From assembly GCA_012960535.1 (NCBI GenBank), contig DUBB01000025.1:1-64000 (forward strand): a DNA stretch of 64,000 nucleotides, in the 5' to 3' direction. Shown here one piece after another: positions 45,408-52,927 of this stretch. The first letter of the stretch is position 1; the number at the start of each line of letters is the position of its first letter. Source of the DNA: Gammaproteobacteria bacterium. Lineage in GTDB: Bacteria > Pseudomonadota > Gammaproteobacteria > Pseudomonadales > Azotimanducaceae. The notes below the pieces were generated by a model. That model had not been told where the DNA came from. It was given only the letters and a program-made list of their open reading frames with translations, and did no database searches. The translations under genes and the position numbers were made by a program.

Positions 45408-45587
45408 ATGGGGTTGCTACTATTGAGTATTGCCATAGGTGTCGGATCAGGATGTGTAATCTGCTTGAACATAGGTAGCCAGATACCTGTCGCGCGCGAG
45501 GAAAAATGGTCTTTGCCCATCAATCTGATTATATATTGCCTGTTTTGTGCCATCGTAGTTTTTTTATTGTCTTTTGCTCTGGCGTAA
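45408..45587 (+). CDS. 59-residue membrane protein with two predicted helices
   Basis: The frame encodes an N-terminal hydrophobic segment (LLLLSIAIGVGSGCVICLNI), a short polar loop (ARE EKW) and a second helix ending LLSFALA. GAGAGAGGAAA precedes the ATG at the right spacing. The stop is only 5 bases from the methyltransferase start, so the two are probably co-translated. I recognise no family. The loop would face one side of the inner membrane. Confidence 0.6.
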   Translation: MGLLLLSIAIGVGSGCVICLNIGSQIPVAREEKWSLPINLIIYCLFCAIVVFLLSFALA

Positions 45588-45592
45588 TTAAT

Positions 45593-46204
45593 ATGGATCT
45601 GCTTATTGACATTGATGAGGTAAAAGGTTTCTTAGATCCGGAGGAAGGACAAGCCCTTTATCATGCTGCGAATCAGGTTATGGCTTTAGGTCCGTGTCTG
45701 GAGGTTGGCAGTTATTGTGGTAAATCTACGGTATACCTTGGCGCAGCCTGCCTGAAATCGAGGAATACCCTGTTCGCGGTAGATCATCATCGTGGTTCAG
45801 AAGAACATCAGTTGGGTGAGGCCTATCATGACCCGGATTTGTATGATTCCTCTCTGGGTCAGGTGGATTCATTTAGCGCGTTCCGTCAAACCATGCTAAG
45901 AGCTGGCCTGGAAGAGGTGGTAGTGCCCGTTGTTGCATCCTCAGAGGTAGTCGCACGACATTGGGCAACACCACTGAGTCTTGTTTTTATTGATGGAGGT
46001 CATAGTCATCAGGCGGCATTGACTGACTACCAGAGCTGGTCCAGGCACATTGTGCCGGGGGGATATCTGGCGATTCATGATATCTTCCCTGATCCCGAGG
46101 ATGGTGGGCAGGCGCCCTTTGAAATCTATCAGCTGGCGCTGGCTTCAGGCTTTTTTGAAGCGCAGCCAACTATAAAAACGCTGGGTCTATTGAAACGTAT
46201 TTGA
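45593..46204 (+). CDS. Class I SAM-dependent methyltransferase (Methyltransf_24 type)
   Basis: This 203-residue protein has motif I in LEVGSYCGKSTVYLGAA and a later block VFIDGGHSHQAALTDYQSWS, then GGYLAIHDIFPDPEDGG, typical of CmcI/Methyltransf_24-type sugar or small-molecule O-methyltransferases. The DHHRGSEEH segment may supply metal or substrate contacts. ATG 45593 was chosen as the first Met of the conserved part; upstream is the small membrane gene. It is convergent with the barrel protein, 16 bases away, and may serve the same pathway as the next three genes. Confidence 0.88.
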   Translation: MDLLIDIDEVKGFLDPEEGQALYHAANQVMALGPCLEVGSYCGKSTVYLGAACLKSRNTLFAVDHHRGSEEHQLGEAYHDPDLYDSSLGQVDSFSAFRQTMLRAGLEEVVVPVVASSEVVARHWATPLSLVFIDGGHSHQAALTDYQSWSRHIVPGGYLAIHDIFPDPEDGGQAPFEIYQLALASGFFEAQPTIKTLGLLKRI

Positions 46205-46220
46205 TATCCAACGAGGCCTG

Positions 46221-47294
46221 TTATGAGCTGCCCGTAGGAAACCGAGCTCTACCTAGCAGGACCGTTTTATTATGGTTAGCAAAAAGCGCATGTCCATCTG
46301 TTATCTGCGCTAGAGAATCTGCGGCGAGCAGGACCGCACCCGCTGTCCAAGTAGTTCTTTCTTCAGGCCAGATTGCTTTATCGGGATAGACATAACCAGT
46401 CCAGTAGGATCCATCTTCCTTGCGGAACTGGTGAATCCAGCTGAATACCTCCACCGCACGCTGGTATTGCCCAATAGAGATAAGAGACATGACTAATTCA
46501 CAGGTTTCGGCAACAGTCACCCATGGTTCGTCATTAACGCAGCGGCAGCCGAGTTGGTCAACGACGAACTCGTCCCATCGGGCATTGATGCGATCTACGG
46601 CTTTCTTGCCCTGTATAACACCGGTAAGAACAGGATAGAACCAATCCATGGCAAAACGTTGTTTGCTCTCCCAGGTCTGGTCAAAACTTTCGGGTCGGTC
46701 GGTTAACGCTTTACCCAGGGCATTTCTCATCGATATCAGTTGCTCTGCGGGTTCATTGAGAACCTCCGCGATGTTGATGGCGCAGGCCAGGCTCTTGTAT
46801 ATAGAACTGCAGCCGGTAACTAAAGCATCTTTTCGAATGCCGTCACGGCAATCCAGGGCCCAGTAAATCTGACCTTGTTCGGACTGCAGGGTCGAAATAA
46901 AATCCATTGCACGAGATACGGTAGGCCAGAATGATCTGAGGAAGTCCCGGTCTTTAGTTATTAAATAGTGGTGCCAGATTCCAGTGGCAACATATGCCAC
47001 GAAATTGGATTCGATGCGACTGGTGTCTTCAGCCTTGGACCCTTTATAAGAGACATACCAGCCGCCGTTGTCGAGTTGCCTGTCTTTCAGCCAGTCGTAG
47101 GCTTGCTCGGCTTGCTTGTGTCTGTTGCCAATGGATAGAGCCATGGCGGCCTCAACATGGTCCCACGGGTCTGTGATACCATTATCGAACCAGGCAATGT
47201 CGCCACCCGGAGACTGTACGCAAGCAATATAATCTATGGTTTTTTCAAAGTAGGCTTGAGGATAAAAGCCTTTGGCGACATAAACTTTGGTCAA
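46221..47294 (-). CDS. Alpha/alpha-barrel (six-hairpin glycosidase or prenyltransferase-like) protein
   Basis: This 357-residue soluble protein is built of helical repeats. ITDPWDHVEAAMAL, QLDNGGWYVSYKG, and ITKDRDFLRSFWPTVSRAMDFI look like alpha/alpha-toroid repeats; the last resembles six-hairpin glycosidases. Automatic annotation of similar proteins usually says prenyltransferase or squalene oxidase repeat. I see no squalene-cyclase DxDD. Several Asp/Glu-Trp pairs could form an active site, so a glycan hydrolase or epimerase-like role is possible. It overlaps the preceding methyltransferase by 4 bases and is the last gene of a three-gene operon. Confidence 0.75.
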   Translation of the reverse strand: MTKVYVAKGFYPQAYFEKTIDYIACVQSPGGDIAWFDNGITDPWDHVEAAMALSIGNRHKQAEQAYDWLKDRQLDNGGWYVSYKGSKAEDTSRIESNFVAYVATGIWHHYLITKDRDFLRSFWPTVSRAMDFISTLQSEQGQIYWALDCRDGIRKDALVTGCSSIYKSLACAINIAEVLNEPAEQLISMRNALGKALTDRPESFDQTWESKQRFAMDWFYPVLTGVIQGKKAVDRINARWDEFVVDQLGCRCVNDEPWVTVAETCELVMSLISIGQYQRAVEVFSWIHQFRKEDGSYWTGYVYPDKAIWPEERTTWTAGAVLLAADSLAQITDGHALFANHNKTVLLGRARFPTGSS

Positions 47295-48040
47295 GCTGGG
47301 CTCCCTTCAGATGTACGCTCTCGGTGAACAAAATACATGACAACACTCTTGCCCAGGATGGGATTAAGCAGGCTGTCGGCTATACCCGTGATCCATGGTT
47401 GTTTCATCAAGTCCCAGACCAGAAAGCGATGATATTGTTTTAATATCCAGTTTTCAGCCTGGGGATCATCTTCCTGCCAGAATAAGCATTTTAGCCACCA
47501 GTAAGGCACGTGTAATGAGTGGGCATAATGTTTATCGAATTTGGCAAAGCCGATAGATTCGATTTGGCCCTGGAGCTTTCTGGCATTGAATATTCTTACA
47601 TGGCCTCCCTCTACCTCGTGATAAGCTTTGCTCAGCATCCAACAGACCCACTCTGGGAAAAATCTTGGCACACTGATACCCAGAATTCCTCCAGGCTTGA
47701 GAACGCGTTTTATTTCAGCTAACACCAAAGGATAGTCATGGATATGTTCGAGAACTTCTGAGCAGATTACTTTATCAAATTGATGGTCGGCAAATGGCAG
47801 TGCCTGGCCATTGCCTGAAATAAAGGATAGATCTCTGTCGGGATGGTCTGGTTGCTGGAAATCAGCAAATCGCTGCTTAGCTGTATTGAGGTCGTTAATG
47901 GACAGGTCCAGGCCAATGGCAGACACATTTTTCAGAAGGTAGGCACTGATGCTATGCCGGCCTTCGCCGCAACCCAGGTCAAGAAGCTGATCTCCATCGG
48001 TTAGAGCAAGGCGTTTAAAATTGATTGTTTCAAGGGACAT
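47291..48040 (-). CDS. Class I SAM-dependent methyltransferase (Methyltransf_11 type)
   Basis: This 249-residue protein has a clear motif I (LLDLGCGEGRHSISAYLL), ALPFADHQFDKVICSEVLEHI and LKPGGILGISVPRFFPEWVCW. The C-terminal half has several aromatic and hydrophobic stretches that may contact a lipid substrate or membrane. It sits between a GT4 glycosyltransferase gene (11-base overlap) and the barrel protein gene (4-base overlap), so the three products are likely to act together on one glycan or glycolipid. Confidence 0.9.
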   Translation of the reverse strand: MSLETINFKRLALTDGDQLLDLGCGEGRHSISAYLLKNVSAIGLDLSINDLNTAKQRFADFQQPDHPDRDLSFISGNGQALPFADHQFDKVICSEVLEHIHDYPLVLAEIKRVLKPGGILGISVPRFFPEWVCWMLSKAYHEVEGGHVRIFNARKLQGQIESIGFAKFDKHYAHSLHVPYWWLKCLFWQEDDPQAENWILKQYHRFLVWDLMKQPWITGIADSLLNPILGKSVVMYFVHRERTSEGSPA

Positions 48041-49403
48041 TGGCAGGGACTCCTGGAATAGCGCGGTACAGGGTGACTATGGCATCGGCCACGCGTGCCC
48101 AGCTGAATTTTTGTTGTATTCGCTTGCGCGCGCGTTGGCCTAGTGACTTCCGCTTTTCGGGCGAGTCCAGCAGGTCAACAATAGCAAGTGCGATAGCTTC
48201 TCCGCTCCGGGTTGGCACAATGATACCGCAGTCACCAATGACTTCCGGTAAGGCCCCGCCATCGGTTGAAACAACCGGCAAACCACAAGCCATGGCTTCG
48301 GCGGCAGGTAGTCCAAACCCTTCATAAATAGAAGGAACAACGACGATACAGGCCTGGGCATAGAGTTGTACCATTTCATCTGCTGTGACCTGACTGTGTA
48401 TGCTAATTTGGTTTTGTATGTTCAGAGCCCTGATAAGCTTGTCTGATTCACCGCCCTGTTTTAAGTTCCCAATCAGGCACAGTTCTATTTCCGGGTGCGT
48501 GGATTTGACAATGGCGATAGCCTCCAGCAGATAGTTAATACCCTTCAGGGGTGCATCGGCGCTGGCGGTCGTCATGATAGTGAAGGGTTTGCGGGCGATA
48601 TTATTCATAGGTTTGAATAGTTCTGTGTCGATGCCATTGTGAACGACATCGATTGACCCTAGGGCTATACCAAACGCCGCTGCGATGTCCTGCTGCGCTG
48701 CACGGGAAACGGTAACGATGTGTTTGAGCCTGGGTACGACCTTTTTTTGCATTCGCAGAAAAGAATGCCATCTTTTTATCAACAGACGCATACCCCAGTG
48801 TTTGGTTTGCGATAAAGCAATTTTCAAGTCGCTTGTAATAGGGTGATGAATGGTGGTCAACACCGGATGGCCCAATTCTTGAAGTTTCAATACACCGTAA
48901 CAGAGACTTTGATTGTCGTGAATGATGTCATAGTGGGGCTTGTTAATTTTAAAGTGACGGACCAGCCGGCGGCCGAAAGTATAAGGTTCAGGAAAGCCAC
49001 CGGTTAAAGTGCTGAAATATTCGAAGCTGTCGGTGAGAGATAGCAGGATATTGGGCCGAAAGGCGGATACATGGTCCATTTCGGCGTACAGATCCAGGCT
49101 TGGTAAGGCGATCAGTCCTACTCGGGGATCCAGGTCGGGGTAGGGTGGCCCTGAGATTACATCGACTTTATGACCGGCCTCGACCAGGGCCTGACTGAGA
49201 TAACGGATGTAGATACCCTGTCCACCACTATAGGGATTGCTGCGATAGCCCAGCAGGCAAATCTTCAAGGGCTTTAGCCCATGGCCGTCACCGGATGGCC
49301 CAGAATTTCCTTGAGGCGCTGTCTGCGCTGAAGGTTGCTGAGTCTTGGTAAATTCTGCTGCGGTCAATGCTGAGTATCCATAAAAGACAGCTATGTTACC
49401 CAT
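48030..49403 (-). CDS. Family 4 glycosyltransferase
   Basis: This 457-residue GT-B enzyme has the donor-binding block PSIYEGFGLPAAEAMACGLPVVSTDGGALPE near residue 375 and an N-terminal acceptor half with the RSNPYSGGQGIYIRYLSQAL glycine loop. It should transfer a hexose from a nucleotide sugar with retention. The first 45 residues are Gln/Ser/Pro-rich and poorly conserved, so the true start may be later. It leads the operon with the methyltransferase and barrel genes. Its upstream region (142 bases) is shared with metR. Confidence 0.93.
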   Translation of the reverse strand: MGNIAVFYGYSALTAAEFTKTQQPSAQTAPQGNSGPSGDGHGLKPLKICLLGYRSNPYSGGQGIYIRYLSQALVEAGHKVDVISGPPYPDLDPRVGLIALPSLDLYAEMDHVSAFRPNILLSLTDSFEYFSTLTGGFPEPYTFGRRLVRHFKINKPHYDIIHDNQSLCYGVLKLQELGHPVLTTIHHPITSDLKIALSQTKHWGMRLLIKRWHSFLRMQKKVVPRLKHIVTVSRAAQQDIAAAFGIALGSIDVVHNGIDTELFKPMNNIARKPFTIMTTASADAPLKGINYLLEAIAIVKSTHPEIELCLIGNLKQGGESDKLIRALNIQNQISIHSQVTADEMVQLYAQACIVVVPSIYEGFGLPAAEAMACGLPVVSTDGGALPEVIGDCGIIVPTRSGEAIALAIVDLLDSPEKRKSLGQRARKRIQQKFSWARVADAIVTLYRAIPGVPANVP

Positions 49404-49520
49404 TTAGGATGAAAATGCGAATGACTTGTGCTGCCTGTTTGACGCTCCGTTGTCGATATTTGAATTGCTCGCTTTGAGGCGTTATATTGTGAATAAATTT
49501 AATGTAAAATATGAAAACCA

Positions 49521-49533
49521 TGAATATTATTCA
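49521..49533 (+). promoter_or_regulatory. MetR-type operator upstream of metR
   Basis: TGAATATTATTCA fits the TGAA-N5-TTCA recognition consensus of MetR exactly and is also palindromic. It lies 12 bases before the metR ATG, where binding would allow autoregulation, and 118 bases from the start of the divergent glycosyltransferase operon. Confidence 0.7.
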
Positions 49534-49545
49534 AGGGTGTGGCGC

Positions 49546-50502
49546 ATGATAGAACTGCGTCACCTTAAAACCTTACAGGCGCTCCGGGAAACTGGAAGTT
49601 TAGTTGAGGCAGCCGATAGATTGTATTTGACTCAATCTGCTCTTTCCCACCAGATTAAGGATTTGGAAGATAGGCTTGACTGCAAACTGTTTGTCCGTAA
49701 AACAAGACCTCCCAGGTTTACCAGTGCAGGCCGGCGGCTGTTGACTCTGGCTGATGAGGTGGTTCCGCTGTTTAAGACAACTGAACGGGATATTGCCCGG
49801 CTTTCAGGGGGAGAAGCGGGTCGTTTGCACATCTGCATAGAATGCCACAGTTGCTTTCAGTGGTTGGTGCCCTGTATCAATCGCTATCGCCTAAATTGGC
49901 CTGAAGTTGAGTTGGACTTGTCGGGGGGATTCAATTTCACGCCATTTCCAGCGTTGGCAAGGGGTGATATTGATCTGGTGATCACTTCTGATCCTGTTGA
50001 AATGGCTGGCATTCATTATGTTCCCCTTTTTCACTATGAAGCCATGCTGGCACTGGCCAAGAATCATCGGTTGACCAAGAGAGGTTATGTCACGCCGGAC
50101 GAAATGGCAGGTGAAACACTGATTACCTATCCCATCGACCGTAATCGACTGGATATTTTCACCCGCTTTTTGGATCCTTATGATCTGGAACCCGAAAATA
50201 CGCGTACCGCTGAACTTACCCCAATGATGGTGCAACTTGTTGCCAGTGGTCGCGGTGTCGCCTGCCTGCCGAATTGGGCCCTGACAGAGTATCTGGATTC
50301 GGATGTCATTACAGCGAGAAAACTGGGTCCGGATGGTCTGTGGTGCAAGCTGTATGCTGCCATTCGTGAGGAGCAGTTGGATACGCCTTTTATGGAGGAT
50401 TTCCTAACAACTGCGGTAGTGAGCAGCTTCGAGTCCCTAAATGGTATCGTCAGGATTAATGATAATGAAGCGGGACCAGGCCAGGTACCGCGGACGACAT
50501 AG
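49546..50502 (+). CDS. metR: LysR-family regulator MetR
   Basis: This 318-residue LysR-type regulator has a helix-turn-helix in SLVEAADRLYLTQSALSHQI and a substrate-binding domain with LHICIECHSCFQWLVP near residue 92 and GDIDLVITSDP, all specific to MetR, the homocysteine-responsive activator of methionine genes. AAGGGTG precedes ATG 49546; a frame open from 49426 lacks similarity. The methionine theme links it with the SAM-II-controlled gene at 37140 and the MalY-like enzyme. Confidence 0.94.
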   Translation: MIELRHLKTLQALRETGSLVEAADRLYLTQSALSHQIKDLEDRLDCKLFVRKTRPPRFTSAGRRLLTLADEVVPLFKTTERDIARLSGGEAGRLHICIECHSCFQWLVPCINRYRLNWPEVELDLSGGFNFTPFPALARGDIDLVITSDPVEMAGIHYVPLFHYEAMLALAKNHRLTKRGYVTPDEMAGETLITYPIDRNRLDIFTRFLDPYDLEPENTRTAELTPMMVQLVASGRGVACLPNWALTEYLDSDVITARKLGPDGLWCKLYAAIREEQLDTPFMEDFLTTAVVSSFESLNGIVRINDNEAGPGQVPRTT

Positions 50503-50530
50503 GCTTGTTTCCAAACGGCTAAACAGATAA

Positions 50531-50565
50531 GAAAAAGCCCCTGGATACTTTTATACCCAGGGGCT
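50531..50565 (-). terminator. Intrinsic terminator of the minus-strand RNA
   Basis: On the minus strand AGCCCCTGG pairs with CCAGGGGCT, the helix extends through wobble pairs around an AAAA loop, and TTTTTCTT follows. On the plus strand the T run is displaced, so it would end metR transcription less well. Confidence 0.9.
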
Positions 50566-50722
50566 CTGTCTTTTCTTACGGGAGCATACTCCGAGCTACT
50601 GTAACTCGGAGGCTCCCTTTATAGACTGACTATTGATGGGATCACCTCCTTTACGTTCAGGGTGTTGAAAGGAGCGCCTTAGGTCCCCCCTGGTCAGAAC
50701 TGGTTGGCGACGAGAAATCTAT
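50531..50722 (-). ncRNA. Candidate structured small RNA, about 190 nt
   Basis: A strong promoter (50729-50757, minus) and a terminator (50531-50565) bracket this stretch. Two further hairpins lie inside. CTCCTTT and AAAGGAG (50668-50674 and 50646-50652) pair and enclose the Shine-Dalgarno-like tract. A longer stem of CCTCCGAG/CTCGGAG with GGGAGC/GCTCCC lies at 50580-50617. The tract AAAGGAGGTGATCC is fully complementary to the 16S rRNA 3' end except for one extra base, but no frame follows it: the only ATG gives a three-codon peptide. Hence it is called an RNA gene, not an mRNA. No known family is assigned. Confidence 0.65.
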
Positions 50723-50728
50723 GTAGTT

Positions 50729-50757
50729 AATTTAAGGATGAATGGGACGGCTGTCAA
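50729..50757 (-). promoter_or_regulatory. Sigma70 promoter for the candidate small RNA
   Basis: Read on the minus strand, TTGACA is 17 bases from TAAATT, close to the ideal -35/-10 pair. It lies 17 bases past the stop of the PNPOx-family gene, so the transcript is independent of it. Confidence 0.8.
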
Positions 50758-50773
50758 AGTGTTTTTGATAGCA

Positions 50774-51361
50774 CTATGGTACAAGGGTTTCGGTTGACCA
50801 GTTGGTTTCTTTTTTTGTATGGCGTTCTCGGAAATGAGGTTCTTCATTCTGAGTCAGTCGCAGGTAATCAACTTGCTGGATTTCAACGGTAAAAGCACCA
50901 GCCGAAGCAGGCATCTTAAGTTCTTCTACCGGCATTTTCTTACCGAGGGTCTTCAGGCCGTGGGTTAACACGGTTCTTGATTCAATGGGTCCGCTCTGCG
51001 GATGGCCTGATTGATAGAAATAGTCTAAGAGCTTACTTTTATCAGGGCGACGCTGCCAATCGTTTTCAAGGCTGTCCTGGGCAAGCGCGCTGCAATTGCC
51101 TGAGAGTCGATACTGAATCTGGATGCTGGGATACCACAGGAGTATCTGACAGCAGGGGTTAGCTGTCAGTATCTCCCATTTGGGACTGGTTTTATTGGAA
51201 AACAAGGTCAGTGAACTGTGAGAGATTGATCTTAGGACCAGCGTTCTGACACTCGGCAGTCCGTTTTGATCAGCCAGTGCAAAGTAGCATACGTTGTGAT
51301 TGGGATCGTCCAGCGCTTTGGCTCTTTCCAGATCATTTTGTAATTGCAGCAATATTGTCAT
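50774..51361 (-). CDS. Pyridoxamine 5'-phosphate oxidase-family flavoprotein
   Basis: This 195-residue protein has the FMN-binding split-barrel fold. VRTLVLRSI near residue 39 and SNKTSPKWEILTANP correspond to the FMN and substrate-loop blocks, and the C-terminus (EPHFRERHTKKETNWSTETLVP) parallels the PdxH ending. It is shorter than PdxH (218) and lacks the strict RxxDxxW-type C-terminal signature, so PLP synthesis is not assured. It is co-transcribed with an unknown 89-residue gene 15 bases upstream. Confidence 0.82.
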   Translation of the reverse strand: MTILLQLQNDLERAKALDDPNHNVCYFALADQNGLPSVRTLVLRSISHSSLTLFSNKTSPKWEILTANPCCQILLWYPSIQIQYRLSGNCSALAQDSLENDWQRRPDKSKLLDYFYQSGHPQSGPIESRTVLTHGLKTLGKKMPVEELKMPASAGAFTVEIQQVDYLRLTQNEEPHFRERHTKKETNWSTETLVP

Positions 51362-51376
51362 GTTAACCCCTTGTTT

Positions 51377-51646
51377 TTAAAAAATGTCAGGGTCGAATTT
51401 CTGGTCGGCAATTGTTTCGTTGTTACAGACTAGTGTTAATTGAATCTGTTGTTGCCTGATCAGGAAAACACCTTCAACCCATTCGTGCCATTCGTAGCCT
51501 GTCTGTACTGAGGTCGTCAGTTTAAGATAATCTGCTTGCTCTGCCTTGTCCCGAATGATGCCGTTAACCTTCAATTCAACGGGATCCCTACCAGAATAGC
51601 CGATGCTAATAGTTGAACCATGATACTTGCTGGTCAGTTCTGGCAT
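51377..51646 (-). CDS. 89-residue hypothetical protein
   Basis: This small, acidic, soluble protein is rich in beta-type sequence (ISIGYSGRDPVELKVNG, IQLTLVCNNETIADQKFDP) and has no signal or membrane segment. It lies 15 bases upstream of the PNPOx-family gene on the same strand and is probably its operon partner. I recognise no domain. Confidence 0.65.
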   Translation of the reverse strand: MPELTSKYHGSTISIGYSGRDPVELKVNGIIRDKAEQADYLKLTTSVQTGYEWHEWVEGVFLIRQQQIQLTLVCNNETIADQKFDPDIF

Positions 51647-51757
51647 AGTGTGGGCATGACCTTGTTGTACTCAATTGCTCAATGAATGCATTGTGTATGA
51701 TGAATGAGCGCCGGAGTTGTTGTATGATTTGCGTCATCAATATACAGGGTGTTCAGC

Positions 51758-51928
51758 ATGAGTCAAATCTCCGAGTTAAAGGCATCGGTTGAAGAAATTT
51801 TAAACGCTTTACATCGGCTTGGACCGAATCGAGTTGTGGCCTTGTCAACCCATAAGACTAAGGCGTTAATTGCTGAAATAGAAGGCCATGCCAGGCAAGT
51901 AGCCAAGCAGTTGGACGCAATGGAATGA
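51758..51928 (+). CDS. 56-residue helical protein, unknown
   Basis: The frame encodes two amphipathic helices (SELKASVEEILNALHRLG and HKTKALIAEIEGHARQVAKQ), suggesting a small dimer or coiled coil. A modest SD (CAGGGTGTTCAGC) precedes the ATG. It precedes the TauD-like gene by 82 bases. No family is recognised. Confidence 0.45.
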   Translation: MSQISELKASVEEILNALHRLGPNRVVALSTHKTKALIAEIEGHARQVAKQLDAME

Positions 51929-52010
51929 GATTGACCGCTGGGTTGATGATGTGATAGTTGCCTCTCTGGCATAGGTCCTTTTTCAATGATTAATTGAGGT
52001 ATTACGAGCG

Positions 52011-52838
52011 ATGCTGCAAGTAAATCCCATGTCGGGTGCGATTGGCGCTGAAGTATCGGGTATTGATTTATCAGAAGACCTCACGGATCTTGAATTCTCC
52101 GAACTTGAAAGCCTGTTTCTGCAATACGAAGTGCTTTTTTTTAGAGATCAGCCTTTTCCACCAGAGGCCCATGCCAGGTTTGCTCGAAGGTTTGGTGAGC
52201 CTCAGTGCCATGAGGCTTATCCACATATTAGTGGCTTCCCCGAATTGACTATTCTAGAGAACGATGAAGCGCATCCTTCAAAAATTGAAATGTGGCATAC
52301 CGATATGACTTTCCGGCCTTGTCCGCCGGTGGGTTCGATATTGCATGGTGTTGTTATCCCAGAGCGTGGTGGGGATACTTTATTTGCCAGCATGTCAGCA
52401 GCTTATGATAATTTATCAGAAACCTTGCAATCATTTCTGTCCGGGTTGACAGCAATTCATGATTTCAGCCATGGGTTTCAAGAGTCGCTTGACGAGCCAG
52501 GCGGGCGCGAACGTCTTGGCCAGATGCTGTCCGACAATCCCCCTGTGGAACACCCGGTAATCAGAACGCACCCGGTAACGGGTAAGAAAGGGGTATTCGT
52601 AAATTCGTTGTTTACTGTTGAAATCTGCGGCATGAAGGCAAGGGAGAGCGATGCTCTGTTGCAGTTTTTGTATGATCATGCAGTGCTGCCAGAACATACC
52701 TGTCGTTTTAGCTGGCAGCCCAATTCCATTGCGTTCTGGGATAACAGGATTACCCAGCATAAACCTGTCAATGACTACTGGCCGCAACGTAGAAAAATGC
52801 AGAGAATTACTATCGATGATGGAATTCGGCCTGTTTAG
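52011..52838 (+). CDS. TauD/TfdA-family 2-oxoglutarate dioxygenase
   Basis: This 275-residue non-haem iron oxygenase has the metal motif WHTDMTF near residue 91 (His-x-Asp), a distal His in RITQHKPVNDYWPQRRKMQRI, and the 2-oxoglutarate-binding Arg in the last segment. The family hydroxylates taurine, herbicides, fatty acyl or sulfonate substrates. The target is unknown here. It is followed by a four-copy 12-bp repeat and a convergent alpha/beta hydrolase. Confidence 0.92.
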   Translation: MLQVNPMSGAIGAEVSGIDLSEDLTDLEFSELESLFLQYEVLFFRDQPFPPEAHARFARRFGEPQCHEAYPHISGFPELTILENDEAHPSKIEMWHTDMTFRPCPPVGSILHGVVIPERGGDTLFASMSAAYDNLSETLQSFLSGLTAIHDFSHGFQESLDEPGGRERLGQMLSDNPPVEHPVIRTHPVTGKKGVFVNSLFTVEICGMKARESDALLQFLYDHAVLPEHTCRFSWQPNSIAFWDNRITQHKPVNDYWPQRRKMQRITIDDGIRPV

Positions 52839-52842
52839 TCGC

Positions 52843-52890
52843 AGTAAAGGCCACATTAAAAGCCACAGTAAAAGCCACAGTAAAAGCCGT
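52843..52890. repeat. Four-copy 12-bp tandem repeat
   Basis: AGTAAAGGCCAC, ATTAAAAGCCAC, AGTAAAAGCCAC and AGTAAAAGCCGT follow one another with no gaps. It starts 4 bases after the TauD-like stop, in non-coding sequence. Such short arrays arise by slippage and may vary in number between strains. Confidence 0.9.
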
Positions 52891-52927
52891 TACAGCTGTT
52901 CGCCAGCGCTACCCTGAATTTGCGGGG

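Noticed and set aside
50639..50653. Match to the 3' end of 16S rRNA (GGATCACCTCC...) on the plus strand
   Set aside because: Only about 15 bases match and no other rRNA sequence is near. It is explained better as the complement of a Shine-Dalgarno-like tract in a minus-strand RNA.
52843..52890. CRISPR-like array
   Set aside because: The units are 12 bp with no spacers, so it is a simple tandem repeat.
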